A stretch of DNA of 64,000 nt from Girardinichthys multiradiatus (Eukaryota; Chordata; Actinopteri; Cyprinodontiformes; Goodeidae): the NCBI RefSeq assembly GCF_021462225.1, contig NC_061812.1, forward strand, positions 36,195,175 through 36,259,174. The letters run 5' to 3'. The notes under the pieces are model-generated. The model did not search any database. It saw only the letters and a program-made list of their open reading frames with translations, and was not told where the DNA came from. Both the position numbers and the translations under genes were made by a program. Positions 12,181 through 23,768 of the stretch are shown piece by piece (position 1 is the first letter of the stretch; each line of letters starts with the position of its first letter).

Positions 12181-12944
12181 ATAGGGTTACAGTACAGTGC
12201 AAATCAGTGGTAACACATGTTTTATGCTACATTATGCATCTGAAGCAGATTTTGTGTTTGAATGTTAGCAGAGCCTTGTGAAAGAAAGAAAAATGTAGTG
12301 TGTGTGTTTTTAATGTGATTATCATTCATTCATAATTAACTGCTGTATATTTGCTCACTTTCAGTCTAAGATGGTTACCCACTTCAGTTTAATGTACTGT
12401 GCTGCTGCTTAAAGAAGACAATAGCAGGGAGTGACTTTTATGGTGCCTGTATGACTGCCAGACAGTTTTAGAAGAGAGTGGTTGTTTGGTATAGTTCATA
12501 ATGTGGGTACAATACAGCCATTGTTCATATGAAGAGACTTTTTCATGCTCTGTGCCATAAATGTTGCCCATAATTCAATGCCTTGGAAGGTTGTAAATAA
12601 ATAAAATGAAAGAGAGATTGTTTATTTTATCGAGAAAAAAGTAGCTCTTGTGGAACATGTAAGAGAAAGCTGAGAGGTTCCCATACTTGCCTCAGTATTG
12701 CTAAAATGTTTGTCCTGTAACCAATTATAGGGTTGGTGTTCTGGGTTTTATTTACATTTCTGTAAACCAAAAAAGGCTGTTTGAGACCACTCAGCTCTTA
12801 GCTCTTATAACGCAAAGAGAGTAATACTCCTGCTTTGTCACATTTGTGGTTAACTGACAATGTTTTTCATTAAAATTTTCAGATTGGCTAGCATGAAGTT
12901 GTGCATAATTGTGAAGTGGCAGAAAAATCAAACATCGTTTTCAA
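12181..12944. other. Intron-like sequence, nothing recognised
   Basis: AT-rich, no exon or named repeat. Confidence 0.4.
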
Positions 12945-13559
12945 AATTTTTCACAAATAAAGATCTGAAAAGTGTGACGTGTATGTGTGCGTAGAGTATA
13001 TATCAACACTTTTCAAGCCTCGTCACAGAATCCCAATTAGATTTAGGTCCAAACTTTGACTAAGCTGTTCAAAGACAAAATATGCATTGCTCTAAAAATC
13101 AATCCACTGTAGCTCTAGCTGTATGCTTTGGGTTGTTGTCCTGCTGGAAATTGAACTTCCTCCTCAGTCTCAAGTCTTTTTCATCCTTTAACAGGTTTTT
13201 TTTTCGGGACTGGTATGTATTTTGCTCTGTCCATCAGCTCTGAACAGCCTCCCTGTCGTATTACATGTAGTATTACCAACACTTGATGCTCCCACCACCA
13301 TGTTTCACAATGGGATGGATTGAACGGTGCTCTGCCTAGGATATTACCTAACCTTGATTTAAACTTCTCCACAGCTTTATCCCTGACCTGTCAGTTGTGT
13401 TCCTTGGTCTTCATAATGCTGAATCCTTCACAGAACACTGGTGGACTCTATTTAGTCATTAAGTATCTTTTGAAGGCTAGTGATTGCAAAAAATATATTG
13501 AAGTTTGTGGTTGTAACAGGAAAACGTTCAAGGGGTATAAATACTTTTGCAAGGGCCTG
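12945..13559 (-). mobile_element. Internally deleted Tc1-type remnant
   Basis: Minus-strand Tc1 transposase blocks (cactgtagctctagctgtat, ccaccaccatgtttcac) are followed by a typical end, ttcaaggggtataaatact tttgcaagggcctg (split here), next to TA. All frames are broken. Confidence 0.65.
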
Positions 13560-13561
13560 TA

Positions 13562-15240
13562 TTAAAACAGCTGTCTCACTAGAGTTACATTTAGACCTAC
13601 TATTGCAGGCTGTACTTTAGAGGACCATCAAAACTTTTCAGGAAAGAGCAGGCAACAGCAACATTCTTTTTAAGTGGCACCAGGCATGGATAGTTTGATA
13701 AAGCACAACCTGTCTTGTAATCAGAAATTATAGGCAGCCTCTTCCTCACATCCCTGATCGAGCTCTCCTCATAGGGAAGCCAGGGCCAAGGAGAATACAA
13801 GTGACTGCCAAGTGACCACCTCTCCCCAATACAAGCTGCTTATAAATCGACATCCTCGCTGATAGGTCAAGGTTTTGATTTGGTCATGACCTTAGTTCAT
13901 AAATCTGAATGATGTAGGGGCTTTGGTTAAAAGGCTGCTGGATCAACGCTCAGATGGGATACCCTTGCCTTGCTTTCAGCCTTTTCTCTCTCCTCCTACT
14001 TCTCTTCCACCCTCATGTCCCTTTTTCAGTCCCCGCTGCAGTCTCAAGTCCCCGGAGCCTTTATAACAGGCAGAGAGAGAGATGGCAAGGGGGTGAAACA
14101 GGCAATCAATAAATCAATATGTTTTGCGCCACTAAGCTAGGGTAAGCTCACTTTCTCAGAGCCGCTTGTCCATGTGCACACACACAAACACACACATATA
14201 CACTCACTTCCCATCCTTGCAAGTTTCTCTCAACACAAAGAAACAAATGAAGGTGCAGGACAGAATGTCCCTTGCCAAAAGTCATTTTGTTGTTTTAGGG
14301 ACTTGCTTTTTTTCTCATTCTATTTCCTGTTTTGGATCATTAAGCCATTGATTTTTATTTCAGCGGGTAAGTGGTGGTGGCGACCCCCAGGGAACAGGCT
14401 AAAAACCTCAACAGAGTGGCCCCAGCAGGAGTTTCTCTAGTAACTGGCTGCTCCCAGGGGCCAGTAGGCCTTCTTAACTCGGCATGGGGGAAAAGCTTCA
14501 CCTGAAATCAGTCATTCTGCCTCTATGTTCTCAGACAAATTGATTTCTTCTTTCCAAACGTTTCAGCAACCACTGGAAGTACAAACTTGTGCTTTCAGCT
14601 ATAGACTCAGACCCTGGTGCTGATAGGAATTCTTGAAGACGTACAAACCGTCAGTTTTCTTCATGGATTTTTGGGGATGTAAAACGTTGGCTGGAGCATC
14701 AGCTTTCATATCACTGTCCAATATTTTTAGGTCTGTGGGGGCGTTGAGGGTGGAGAAGAGAGCACGAGAGATAGTCTGAGAAACACTAGGAATGCTGGCA
14801 GACCAAGATCCAGTTGGCCAACGGCCAGAGAGATATTACACTCAGATATATAGTAACACAGATGGATGCACTCAGCCTAAAGAGGCTGACATATTGGCCA
14901 ACGCTGTCATAAGAATGACATAATACCAATCCTGACAGGTAATGAAAATAACAGCCGCTCCACCACAAAGTTGCATAAGCACTTTAGCTTTAGCTCATAC
15001 AATGTAAACATTATCCCTGACATCTCGGATATTCATGTCTGTAACTAGGTTTGTCTTACGCACACATACACACACACACAAATACAAACACACAAGCGCG
15101 CGGACACACACACACATGAAATACATAACAAATTAGTTTTGTCTGCTAAAATCTGTTTGCCTAGGCAAGTTCACTTGTCTGTATTGAGTCTTAATTGAGT
15201 CACAATCTTAATTTAAACACATTTATGTTGAGCAAACATA
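13562..15240. other. Intron-like sequence with CA repeats
   Basis: No exon. CA-rich microsatellites lie at about 14174-14204 and 15058-15118. At 13864-13891 an AGGTCAAGG half-site and the palindrome GGTCATGACC occur close together. Confidence 0.45.
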
Positions 15241-15776
15241 CAGTGCTATGCTAAGCTAGAGATACCCCGTGAAAGTTTTTCACCATATGTCACACTACCA
15301 CAACAAAATATATCTACAATGTTTGGTGTAATCAGCTTCTTCTTTGCTCTGATACCACTAAATAAAATCTAGTGTAAAAAAGTGCATTCAGAAATCATCT
15401 TATTAGTAAACTGAGTCCACCTGTATGTAAGCATCTCAGTTAAGTTCTCTGAAGGCCTCAGATGGAGAACATTAGTGAGCAAACAGCATCATGAAGACCA
15501 AGGAAAACAGCAGACAGGTCAGGGATAAAGTTATGGAGAAGTTCAAAGCAGGGTTAAGTTATAAAAAAAAAATGTCCCAATCTTTGAACATATCACAGAC
15601 TCCTGTTCCAACCATTATCTGTAAAATGAAAAAGAGTTGCCCAGCTACAAACCTACCAGAATATGTTGATAGGACAGCCAGATCTGGCCCTTAAGGACAA
15701 GTAGCAAGAAGAAAACAACTATTGAAAGAAAAAGCTATGAGAAGTTCCAGTTTTGATACATCTCACACGTCAAATA

Positions 15777-17386
15777 CAGGTCCTTCTCAAAATATTAGCA
15801 TATTGTGATAAAGTTCATTATTTTCCATAATGTCATGATGAAAATTTAACATTCATATATTTTAGATTCATTGCACACTAACTGAAATATTTCAGGTCTT
15901 TTATTGTCTTAATACGGATGATTTTGGCATACAGCTCATGAAAACCCAAAATTCCTATCTCACAAAATTAGCATATCATTAAAAGGGTCTCTAAACGAGC
16001 TATGAACCTAATCATCTGAATCAACGAATTAACTCTAAACACCTGCAAAAGATTCCTGAGGCCTTTAAAACTCCCAGCCTGGTTCATCACTCAAAACCCC
16101 AATCATGGGTAAGACTGCCGACCCGACTGCTGTCCAGAAGGCCACTATTGACACCCTCAAGCAAGAGGGTAAGACACAGAAAGAAATTTCTGAACGAATA
16201 GGCTGTTCCCAGAGTGCTGTATCAAGGCACCTCAGTGGGAAGTCTGTGGGAAGGAAAAAGTGTGGCAGAAAACGCTGCACAATGAGAAGAGGTGACCGGA
16301 CCCTGAGGAAGATTGTGGAGAAGGGCCGATTCCAGACCTTGGGGGACCTGCGGAAGCAGTGGACTGAGTCTGGAGTAGATACATCCAGAGCCACCGTGCA
16401 CAGGCGTGTGCAGGAAATGGGCTACAGGTGCCGCATTCGCCAGGTCAAGCCACTTGTGAACCAGAAACAGCGGCAGAAGCGCCTGACCTGGGCTACAGAG
16501 AAGCAGCACTGGACTGTTGCTCAGTGGTCCAAAGTACTTTTTTCGGATGAAAGCAAATTCTGCATGTCATTCGGAAATCAAGGTGCCAGAGTCTGGAGGA
16601 AGACTGGGGAGAAGGAAATGCCAAAATGCCAGAAGTCCAGTGTCAAGTACCCACAGTCAGTGATGGTCTGGGGTGCCGTGTCAGCTGCTGGTGTTGGTCC
16701 ACTGTGTTTTATCAAGGGCAGGGTCAATGCAGCTAGCTATCAGGAGATTTTGGAGCACTTCATGCTTCCATCTGCTGAAAAGCTTTATGGAGATGAAGAT
16801 TTCACTTTTCAGCACGACCTGGCACCTGCTCACAGTGCCAAAACCACTGGTAAATGGTTTACTGACCATGGTATCACTGTGCTCAATTGGCCTGCCAACT
16901 CTCCTGACCTGAACCCCATAGAGAATCTGTGGGATAATGTGAAGAGAACGTTGAGAGACTCAAGACCCAACACTCTGGATGAGCTAAAGGCCGCTATCGA
17001 AGCATCCTGGGCCTCCATAAGACCTCAGCAGTGCCACAGGCTGATTGCCTCCATGCCACGCTGCATTGAAGCAGTCATTTCTGCAAAAGGATTCCCGACC
17101 AAGTATTGAGTGCATAACTGTACATGATTATTTGAAGGTTGACGTTTTTTGTATTAAAAACACTTTTCTTTTATTGGTCGGATGAAATATGCTAATTTTG
17201 TGAGATAGGAATTTTGGGTTTTCATGAGCTGTATGCCACAATCATCCGTATTAAGACAATAAAAGACCTGAAATATTTCAGTTAGTGTGCAATGAATCTA
17301 ACATATATGAATGTTAAATTTTCATCATTACATTATAGAAAATAATGAACTTTATCACAATATGCTAATATTTTGAGAAGGACCTG
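15777..17386 (+). mobile_element. Tc1-type DNA transposon, copy 1, intact (1610 bp)
   Basis: Flanked by TA duplications (15775-15776 and 17387-17388). Inverted terminal repeats are about 200 bp (15777-15976 and 17187-17386). Each holds an outer and an inner copy of a tTAGCATAT motif: the IR/DR arrangement where transposase binds twice per end. One uninterrupted transposase ORF lies inside. Three further copies in the window are closely similar over their whole length, which shows recent family activity. Confidence 0.96.
16105..17109 (+). CDS. Tc1-type transposase, 334 aa, apparently intact
   Basis: Cut-and-paste transposase of the Tc1/mariner superfamily. The N-terminal paired-like DNA-binding domain has HTH1 at about 10-45 ([20 protein letters not shown]), a basic stretch (49-62, [10 protein letters not shown]) and HTH2 at about 65-112. 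The DDE catalytic core has D148 (FSDES), D238 (QHD) and E273 (PIENLW). There are exactly 34 residues between D238 and E273, hence DD34E. Start ATG follows the 5' terminal region directly and the stop is TGA at 17107-17109. Compared with the other copies it differs at a few sites (Arg112 where others have Pro, Asn278 where others have Ile), so activity is not assured. Confidence 0.95.
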   Translation: MGKTADPTAVQKATIDTLKQEGKTQKEISERIGCSQSAVSRHLSGKSVGRKKCGRKRCTMRRGDRTLRKIVEKGRFQTLGDLRKQWTESGVDTSRATVHRRVQEMGYRCRIRQVKPLVNQKQRQKRLTWATEKQHWTVAQWSKVLFSDESKFCMSFGNQGARVWRKTGEKEMPKCQKSSVKYPQSVMVWGAVSAAGVGPLCFIKGRVNAASYQEILEHFMLPSAEKLYGDEDFTFQHDLAPAHSAKTTGKWFTDHGITVLNWPANSPDLNPIENLWDNVKRTLRDSRPNTLDELKAAIEASWASIRPQQCHRLIASMPRCIEAVISAKGFPTKY

Positions 17387-17672
17387 TAGAAGGTGCTCTA
17401 GTCAGATGAGACAAAGATTAACCTTTTGGTCTACATCAAAATGCTATGTGTGGCAAATAATTCAACGAGGCACAACACCTTGAAGACACCATCACCAAAA
17501 GTGAAACATGATGGTGGCAGGATCATACTGTGGTGATACTTTTCTTCAGAAGGGAAATGTAACCTGCATGCTCAGAGTTAATTGGAAGATAGATGGGGTT
17601 AAATACAGAGCAGTGTAGCCTCATGACTTGCAAATATCAAAGAGATTAACCAAAAAAGATTTGCAGCTGTAA

Positions 17673-17937
17673 TAAATGGACTGAACTTAAGATTGCACCT
17701 TTCCAGTCATGCCGACGACTCAAAGTGCTTTACACTAGAGCCACATTCATCCAATTGCACTCACTAACGCACACACATTCATATACCGATTCGCAGATCA
17801 ATAGGCAGTTTGAGGTTGAGCGCCATGCCCAGGAACACATCAATATTTGGCAGGAGAAAGTTGGAAAATAACCCACAACTTTCAGATTGCAAGACAACTA
17901 CAGTACTCTTCCCACTGAGCCACAGTCGCCTATATGT
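17673..17937 (+). repeat. Dispersed teleost repeat (family A), copy 2
   Basis: Diverged copy of the repeat at 4238-4490, from aaatggactgaactta to gagccacagtcgcc. It cuts off the 3' end of the old Tc1 element. Confidence 0.65.
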
Positions 17938-17964
17938 TCTATTGCTTTCTGATTTGGCTAATTG

Positions 17965-18330
17965 ACTTAAACAGTAGCCTGCACTTGTATAGCGCTTTAT
18001 CAAGTCCCCAAAGCGCTTTATCAAGACCCCAAAGCGCTTTACATTACAATCAGTCATCCACACACTCACACACTGACAGTGGTGAGCTACAACTTAGCCA
18101 CACTGCCCTGGGGCAGATTGACAGAAGTGAGACTGCCATAGAATCTGACCACCATCAGCAGACCATGCAGGTGAAGTGTCTTACTATGTAGCTACCACTG
18201 TCAGTGTTTGAATATGTGTATTATAGTTGAGGATGACTGATTGTAGTGTGAAGCGCTTTGGAGTCCTTGGACTTGATAAAAGTGCTATACAAGTGCAGTC
18301 CATTTACCATTTACCATTTACCATGCATGA
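17965..18330 (+). repeat. Dispersed teleost repeat (family B) with local triplication
   Basis: Contains cacttgtatagcgctttatc, then gccctggggcagattgacag, and ends in repeated TTTACCA units. At 17991-18042 the unit agcgctttatcaag(a/t)ccccaa is repeated in tandem. No coding potential. This is a common fish dispersed repeat of uncertain class. Confidence 0.65.
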
Positions 18331-19119
18331 AGCTGTTGAAGAACTAGAGAGCTCCTTCAGTGATAGACAACTGCATCCTAAGTGCACAAAGGAGCATTAT
18401 CGCAGGTCCTTACTCCATGCAGCTGTTAGACTTCATACTGTAACCATCACTTGTTGTTTTTTTCATTTCTTGGAAATATCCTGTTGTTTTTTATTCACAA
18501 TTATACAAGTGCATTGTGTACATTTTCAGAATCACCCTACTTAGTTGCACATTTCATTTTCATTCATCTGAGTATGCTATTTTTAATAATTTTCTTATTT
18601 TGTGAATTTCTCTCTTACTGTGCAGTCTCTTATTCTTGTTTTCTGTTTTTTTTATCTTTGTGTGTATCTGCAGGCTTCAATTTGCCTTTTACTTTGCTGC
18701 TATTACATCTGAAATTCCCCACTGTAGGACAAAAAGGATATTTCTATTGTACTCTATATTTAATATCAAACCTCATTATTTCCCAGTGTACATTTTTCCA
18801 CCTTATTATGCGATCCAAAACTCCAGATCATAAGAATACAGAACAACCCAGGACTACAGAAAATTGTGCTTTACATTCCTGTCGGTGGTCTGTGTTGTTC
18901 AAGGAGCAAACTCCACATTTAAAGATGTTGTTCTTTTTTTTAACCATTATAAGTTGTAAGAATGCACTGGTCACCCATCCATTGTCTACTGGTTTCCCAA
19001 TTCCAGGTTGTAAGGATTTTAAAGCAAACTCAATCTGGGTCTGCTTCAGGCTCGACTCCTTGTTGTTCTTGTCCAGGAAACCTACAAAGGGAGAACGGGT
19101 AGGAACATTATTCATTAGA
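18331..19119. other. Intron-like sequence, nothing recognised
   Basis: T-rich sequence. A 228-residue open frame over 18451-19137 has no domain and a composition typical of T-rich intron, so I do not call a gene. Confidence 0.4.
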
Positions 19120-19590
19120 TGGCTAAACCATCAGTAGACTCCTTTCGACATGTAGAAGCAGAGGCTTCACAGCAAACTCCCCCTGGATGATAGAGCTCTT
19201 CAATCTGCAAGAGTAAACCGAGCCACCAACAAGGGAAGCTCATTTTAGCGGCTTGTAAAGGAGATCTCATTCTTTCAGTCATTATCCATATTTCACGACC
19301 AAAGGTAGACAGATTGGTAAAGAAAGAGCTTCAGTTTTTGGCTCAGTTCTTTGTTTATGTGGGCGAGCCAGAGTAGCACCTCACTACTAAAATGGGGTTC
19401 CAGACTGTCTGTCCATCTCCTACTTCATCGTGACATCACTCTTGAACAAGACCTTGAGACGCTTGAACTCCTCTGCCTGATGTAGAGATTGATCCGCCAT
19501 CAGGAGGGGTCGGATCACATATTCCTAGTTCAAAACCATGGCCTCAGACTTACCGAAGATGTGAAATTGTATCCAAGGTGCCAATTACAC
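19120..19590 (-). mobile_element. Rex3/RTE-type LINE remnant (C-terminal end of RT)
   Basis: On the minus strand, decayed phrases match the end of the Rex3-type reverse transcriptase: gaacaagaccttgagacgct tgaactcctc (split), the ctcattttagcggcttgt block, and acgaccaaaggtagacag. All frames are broken. Family assignment is from memory of the fish element layout. Confidence 0.55.
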
Positions 19591-20766
19591 CACCTCTTGC
19601 TTACTGTAAATCCTTTTGAAAAGTCGCTGTTCCACACTTGTATACCTATGGAAATTCTCCTGGCTTTGAGAAAAGAAATCCTGGATTGATGTTCAGGACG
19701 TATGTTTCTTGTATGTCACCCCGTAGGAGCGTCTCAGGATAATTTCAGAAATTAGTAACTTTGATTGATGCAGAAGAAAAAGGCAAAAGATACTTTCTCA
19801 CTACAGCATGTCAGTTCATACTGGACAAATAAAAGTGTTTTATTCTAAATAACCAATTATCAAACTTGAACCATGTCAGACTGTTTTATTGCCTTTCAAA
19901 ACTGTGAGGAAAACCGGATGTAACTAAGTCCTTTCCTTACTCTTGATGCCAATTTAAACATTGTTTTAACTACTTTAAAGACACACAATAACCTTTCAGA
20001 ACTAATAAACCTACTGATTACAGGCAAGTAAAGAAAGGAAATACTTTTAAAATTTTGCCCAGCCATCCTCCTTACTTTTTTTATTCAGGTGGTTTACTCC
20101 CCTCCTGAACTCGGTGCTCTTTATTTGAAAGGAGAAGCATCCAGTGATACTTTACAGGTTTTATTTAAAGAAACCTTTCCTGCATTAATAATGACATTGT
20201 ATTCCCTTGTATTTTCTTCCTCTCTGTTCTCTGGAAGGAAGTTGTTGCCCTGCAGCTGCTCCCTAAAATGCTGTCTTATATTTGCTGTAGTTTCTCAGGT
20301 CTTCTCTTGTGTTTAGCTCAAAACTGTGTTTTTGAAAGAGGAAATAAATTGTGAAGTGGTAAAGAACAGGTAAATGAAGAAGGCATTGAAAATGAAAAGC
20401 AGTCCATCTGCAGACCAAGATATAAATGTAATGGGTTAAAGGTGGAAAAAATATTTTTCTTTATTATATTCTATTTGCCTTACTTCATGCTTACTTCATA
20501 CTTTCACTTTCATGGATACCAATCAGGTTTTGTCACCATCCGCCTTTGCCTGTGCTATCATGGAGGGAATGAACTCTTGACATGCTTATAGGCCAATGGA
20601 AAGCAGAAAGCATCAGTGAATATTAGGATAAATAAGAGTTTATTAAACAACTGGACAGATCGACACCTTGGCTGTTGCATCCATGAAGTTTAAGAAAACT
20701 GTTTTTTCCTCTGTGTGTATATGTTTAGGCCTAAGTGCATTTGTGCTTTCTTGCTATGCAGGAGTA
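19591..20766. other. Intron-like sequence, nothing recognised
   Basis: AT-rich, no exon or named repeat. Confidence 0.4.
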
Positions 20767-22334
20767 CAGGTCCTTCTCAAAAAATTAGCATATTGTGATA
20801 AAGTTCATTATTTTCTATAATGTAATGATGAAAATTTAACATTTATATATTTTAGATTTATTGCACACTAACTGAAATATTTCAGGTCTTTTATTGTCTT
20901 AATACGGATGATTTTGGCATACAGCTCATGAAAACCCAAAATTCCTATCTCACAAAATTAGCATATTTCATCCGACCAATAAAATAAAAGTGTTTTTAAT
21001 ACAAAAAACATCAACCTTCAAATAATCATGTACAGTTATGCACTCAATACTTGGTCGGGAATCCTTTTGCAGAAATGACTGCTTCAATGCGGCGTGGCAT
21101 GGAGGCAATCAGCCTGTGGCACTGCTGAGGTCTTATGGAGGCCCAGGATGCTTCGATAGCGGCCTTTAGCTCACCCAGAGTGTTGGGTCTTGAGTCTCTC
21201 AACGTTCTCTTCACAATATCCCACAGATTATCTATGGGGTTCAGGTCAGGAGAGTTGGCAGGCCAATTGAGCACAGTGATACCATGGTCAGTAAACCATT
21301 TACAAGTGGTTTTGGCACTGTGAGCAGGTGCCAGGTCGTGCTGAAAAATAAAATCTTCATCTCCATAAAGCTTTTCAGCAGATGGAAGCATGAAGTGCTC
21401 CAAAATCTCCTGATAGCTAGCTGCATTGACCCTGCCCTTGATAAAACACAGTGGACCAACACCAGCAGCTGACACGGCACCCCAGACCATCACTGACTGT
21501 GGGTACTTGACACTGGACTTCTGGCATTTTGGCATTTCCTTCTCCCCAGTCTTCCTCCAGACTCTGGCACCTTGATTTCCGAATGACATGCAGAATTTGC
21601 TTTCATCCGAAAAAAGTACTTTGGACCACTGAGCAACAGTCCAGTGCTGCTTCTCTGTAGCCCAGGTCTGGGGAATGCGGCACCTGTAGCCCATTTCCTG
21701 TACACGCCTGTGCACGGTGGCTCTGGATGTTTCTACTCCAGACTCAGTCCACTGCTTCCGCAGGTCCCCCAAGGTCTGGAATCGGCCCTTCTCCACAATC
21801 TTCCTCAGGGTCCGGTCACCTCTTATCGTTGTGCAGCGTTTTCTGCCACACTTTTTCCTTCCCACAGACTTCCCACTGAGGTGCCTTGATACAGCACTCT
21901 GGGAACAGCCTATTTGTTCAGAAATGTCTTTCTGTGTCTTACCCTCTTGCTTGAGGGTGTCAATAGTGGCCTTCTGGACAGCAGTCAGGTCGGCAGTCTT
22001 ACCCATGATTGGGGTTTTGAGTGATGAACCAGGCTGGGAGTTTTAAAGGCCTCAGGAATCTTTTGCAGGTGTTTAGAGTTAACTCGTGTATTCAGATGAT
22101 TAGGTTCATAGCTCGTTTAGAGACCCTTTTAATGATATGCTAATTTTGTGAGATAGGAATTTTGGGTTTTCATGAGCTGTATGCCAAAATCATCCGTATT
22201 AAGACAATAAAAGACCTGAAATATTTCAGTTAGTGTGCAATGAATCTAAAATATATGAATGTTAAATTTTCATCATTACATTATGGAAAATAATGAACTT
22301 TATCACAATATGCTAATATTTTGAGAAGGACCTG
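20767..22334 (-). mobile_element. Tc1-type DNA transposon, copy 2 (1568 bp)
   Basis: TA duplications at 20765-20766 and 22335-22336, with the same 200-bp terminal inverted repeats as copy 1. It is inverted relative to copy 1, which lies 3.4 kb upstream. It is about 42 bp shorter because of an internal in-frame deletion in the transposase. Confidence 0.95.
21044..22006 (-). CDS. Tc1-type transposase, 320 aa, open but probably inactive
   Basis: Same family as the 334-aa protein at 16105-17109. Fourteen residues (VKPL to QKRL, positions 114-127 of the long form) are missing by an exact in-frame deletion at the junction of DNA-binding and catalytic domains. The catalytic Glu of PIENLW is changed to Asp (PIDNLW). 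D148 and D238 equivalents are intact. Glu to Asp in the DDE triad usually abolishes or strongly lowers activity, so I read it as an uninterrupted but defective copy. Confidence 0.92.
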   Translation of the reverse strand: MGKTADLTAVQKATIDTLKQEGKTQKDISEQIGCSQSAVSRHLSGKSVGRKKCGRKRCTTIRGDRTLRKIVEKGRFQTLGDLRKQWTESGVETSRATVHRRVQEMGYRCRIPQTWATEKQHWTVAQWSKVLFSDESKFCMSFGNQGARVWRKTGEKEMPKCQKSSVKYPQSVMVWGAVSAAGVGPLCFIKGRVNAASYQEILEHFMLPSAEKLYGDEDFIFQHDLAPAHSAKTTCKWFTDHGITVLNWPANSPDLNPIDNLWDIVKRTLRDSRPNTLGELKAAIEASWASIRPQQCHRLIASMPRRIEAVISAKGFPTKY

Positions 22335-22373
22335 TATACTCTAATTTAGTAAAGTAGATAAAATATTGACCTA

Positions 22374-23768
22374 CAGTGGGGTGAAAAGTGGGTGCCCCTT
22401 ACACATTTTCTGTTTTTGCTTTTTTGCAACATGCTTTAACAAAGATAACCAGAGTAAATACTAAAATAGTTTAAAAAAAACTATCCAAACCAACCTGGAT
22501 CGAGGGGAACAAGTTAATGTCCCCGGTTGTGCCACCATTGGCAACAACAACTGCCATCAAGTTTTTGCATTAACTGACAATTTGGATGAATACAACCCCC
22601 TGTTCTTCTCAGAATTGTTTTAATTTCTTCACACTCAAGGGTTTTTGAGCCTGAATGGTCTATTCAGGGTGAGACTGTAGCATTTCAATTGGAATTAGGT
22701 CCAGAAGTTTGACTAGGCCAGCCCAAAACCTTCATTTTTAGGGGGGCATTCAAAGGTAGACTTATTGATGTACGTTGGATTTTTGTCCTGCTGCTTGATC
22801 TTAAGATCACAACTGATGACCAGACATACTCCTTGAGGATTTTCTAGTAGAGAGCAGAATTCATGGTTCTATCAATGACAGCAAGTCATCCAAGTCCTGA
22901 AAGATCAAAGCAGCTCCAGATCATTACACCACCACCACCATGTTTGACTGTCGATATGATATTATTTTTCTGAAACCTTGTTAGTTTTACACAAGATGTA
23001 ATAGGACCCATACATTCTTATGAGTTTACCATTTGTATCCTCAGTTCACAGAATATTCTTCCCAAAGTCCCAAGAATGGGATTTTTGGATAGCCCTGATT
23101 CACTGTTCTGAGGATGATCAAGATGTTTTTTTCACAAATGTTAGTCGGACCTTTGTAGGGGTTTTTGTCAGCTGTGGTTTTCTCCTTCGAACCCTTCCTT
23201 ATAATTTTACCCCGTGTCTTATTTATACCTAAATCACAAACACTGAGCCTGACTGTGACAAGTGAGGCCTGCAGTACTGTTATTTTACATGTTTTGTGAC
23301 CTCCTGGATGAGTCAACAATATGCTCTTGGAGTAATTTTGGTAGGCTTGCCACTCCTGGGAAGGTTTATCACTGCTCCATGTCTTCATTTGCTGAAAATG
23401 TCTCTCAGTTTTGTTCACTGCAGTCCCAAACGCTTAGAAAATCACATAAATATCAATGTGTTAATCATTTGTTCTTGAATTTCTTTGGGTCAGCATAGTG
23501 TTGCTTTTGGTGATCTTTTAGTATACTTCATGTTATAAAACAGCTTGTATTGAAATGGCTCCCTGATTCTACAGGTCAGGCAGTAATCAGGCCTGCGTGT
23601 GGCTGGTGAATTTGACCTCATCTCTCCAAAAAGATGTGGTTAATCACAATTAAATCATGAATCAAAATGGAGGATCAATTACTCTTTCACATAAAGTCAG
23701 ATGGCTTGTGATAGCATTTTCTCTTGAATGAAATAATTCTTTTTTTCAAATACTTTTTCACAGCACTG
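22374..23768 (-). mobile_element. Second Tc1-type family, decayed (1395 bp)
   Basis: Ends cagtggggtgaaaagtg (left) and tttttcacagcactg (right) lie next to TA at 22372-22373 and 23769-23770. Minus-strand coding remnants include the ggcattcaaaggtagac and caccaccaccatgtttgac blocks. All frames have stops. It starts only 38 bp after the end of Tc1 copy 2. Confidence 0.75.

Larger units (their letters stand above)
15241..17672 (+). mobile_element. Old Tc1-type element interrupted by Tc1 copy 1
   Basis: The 5' end (tacagtgctatgctaagc, next to TA) leads to a decayed transposase start at 15491 (MKTKENSRQVRDKVMEKFKA, a typical Tc1 N-terminus with HTH). The coding remnant is cut at 15776 by the younger element and resumes at 17387 with ggtgctctagtcagatgaga and the catalytic-region remnant to about 17640. 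The 3' end is lost where repeat A begins. Confidence 0.8.

Noticed and set aside
16065..16509. Minus-strand open frames inside Tc1 copy 1 (and the same in copies 2-4)
   Set aside because: Shadow frames of the transposase; repeated in every copy because the DNA is the same.
18451..19137. 228-residue open frame
   Set aside because: Phe/Leu/Ser-rich translation of T-rich DNA with no domain; ends in a LINE remnant region.
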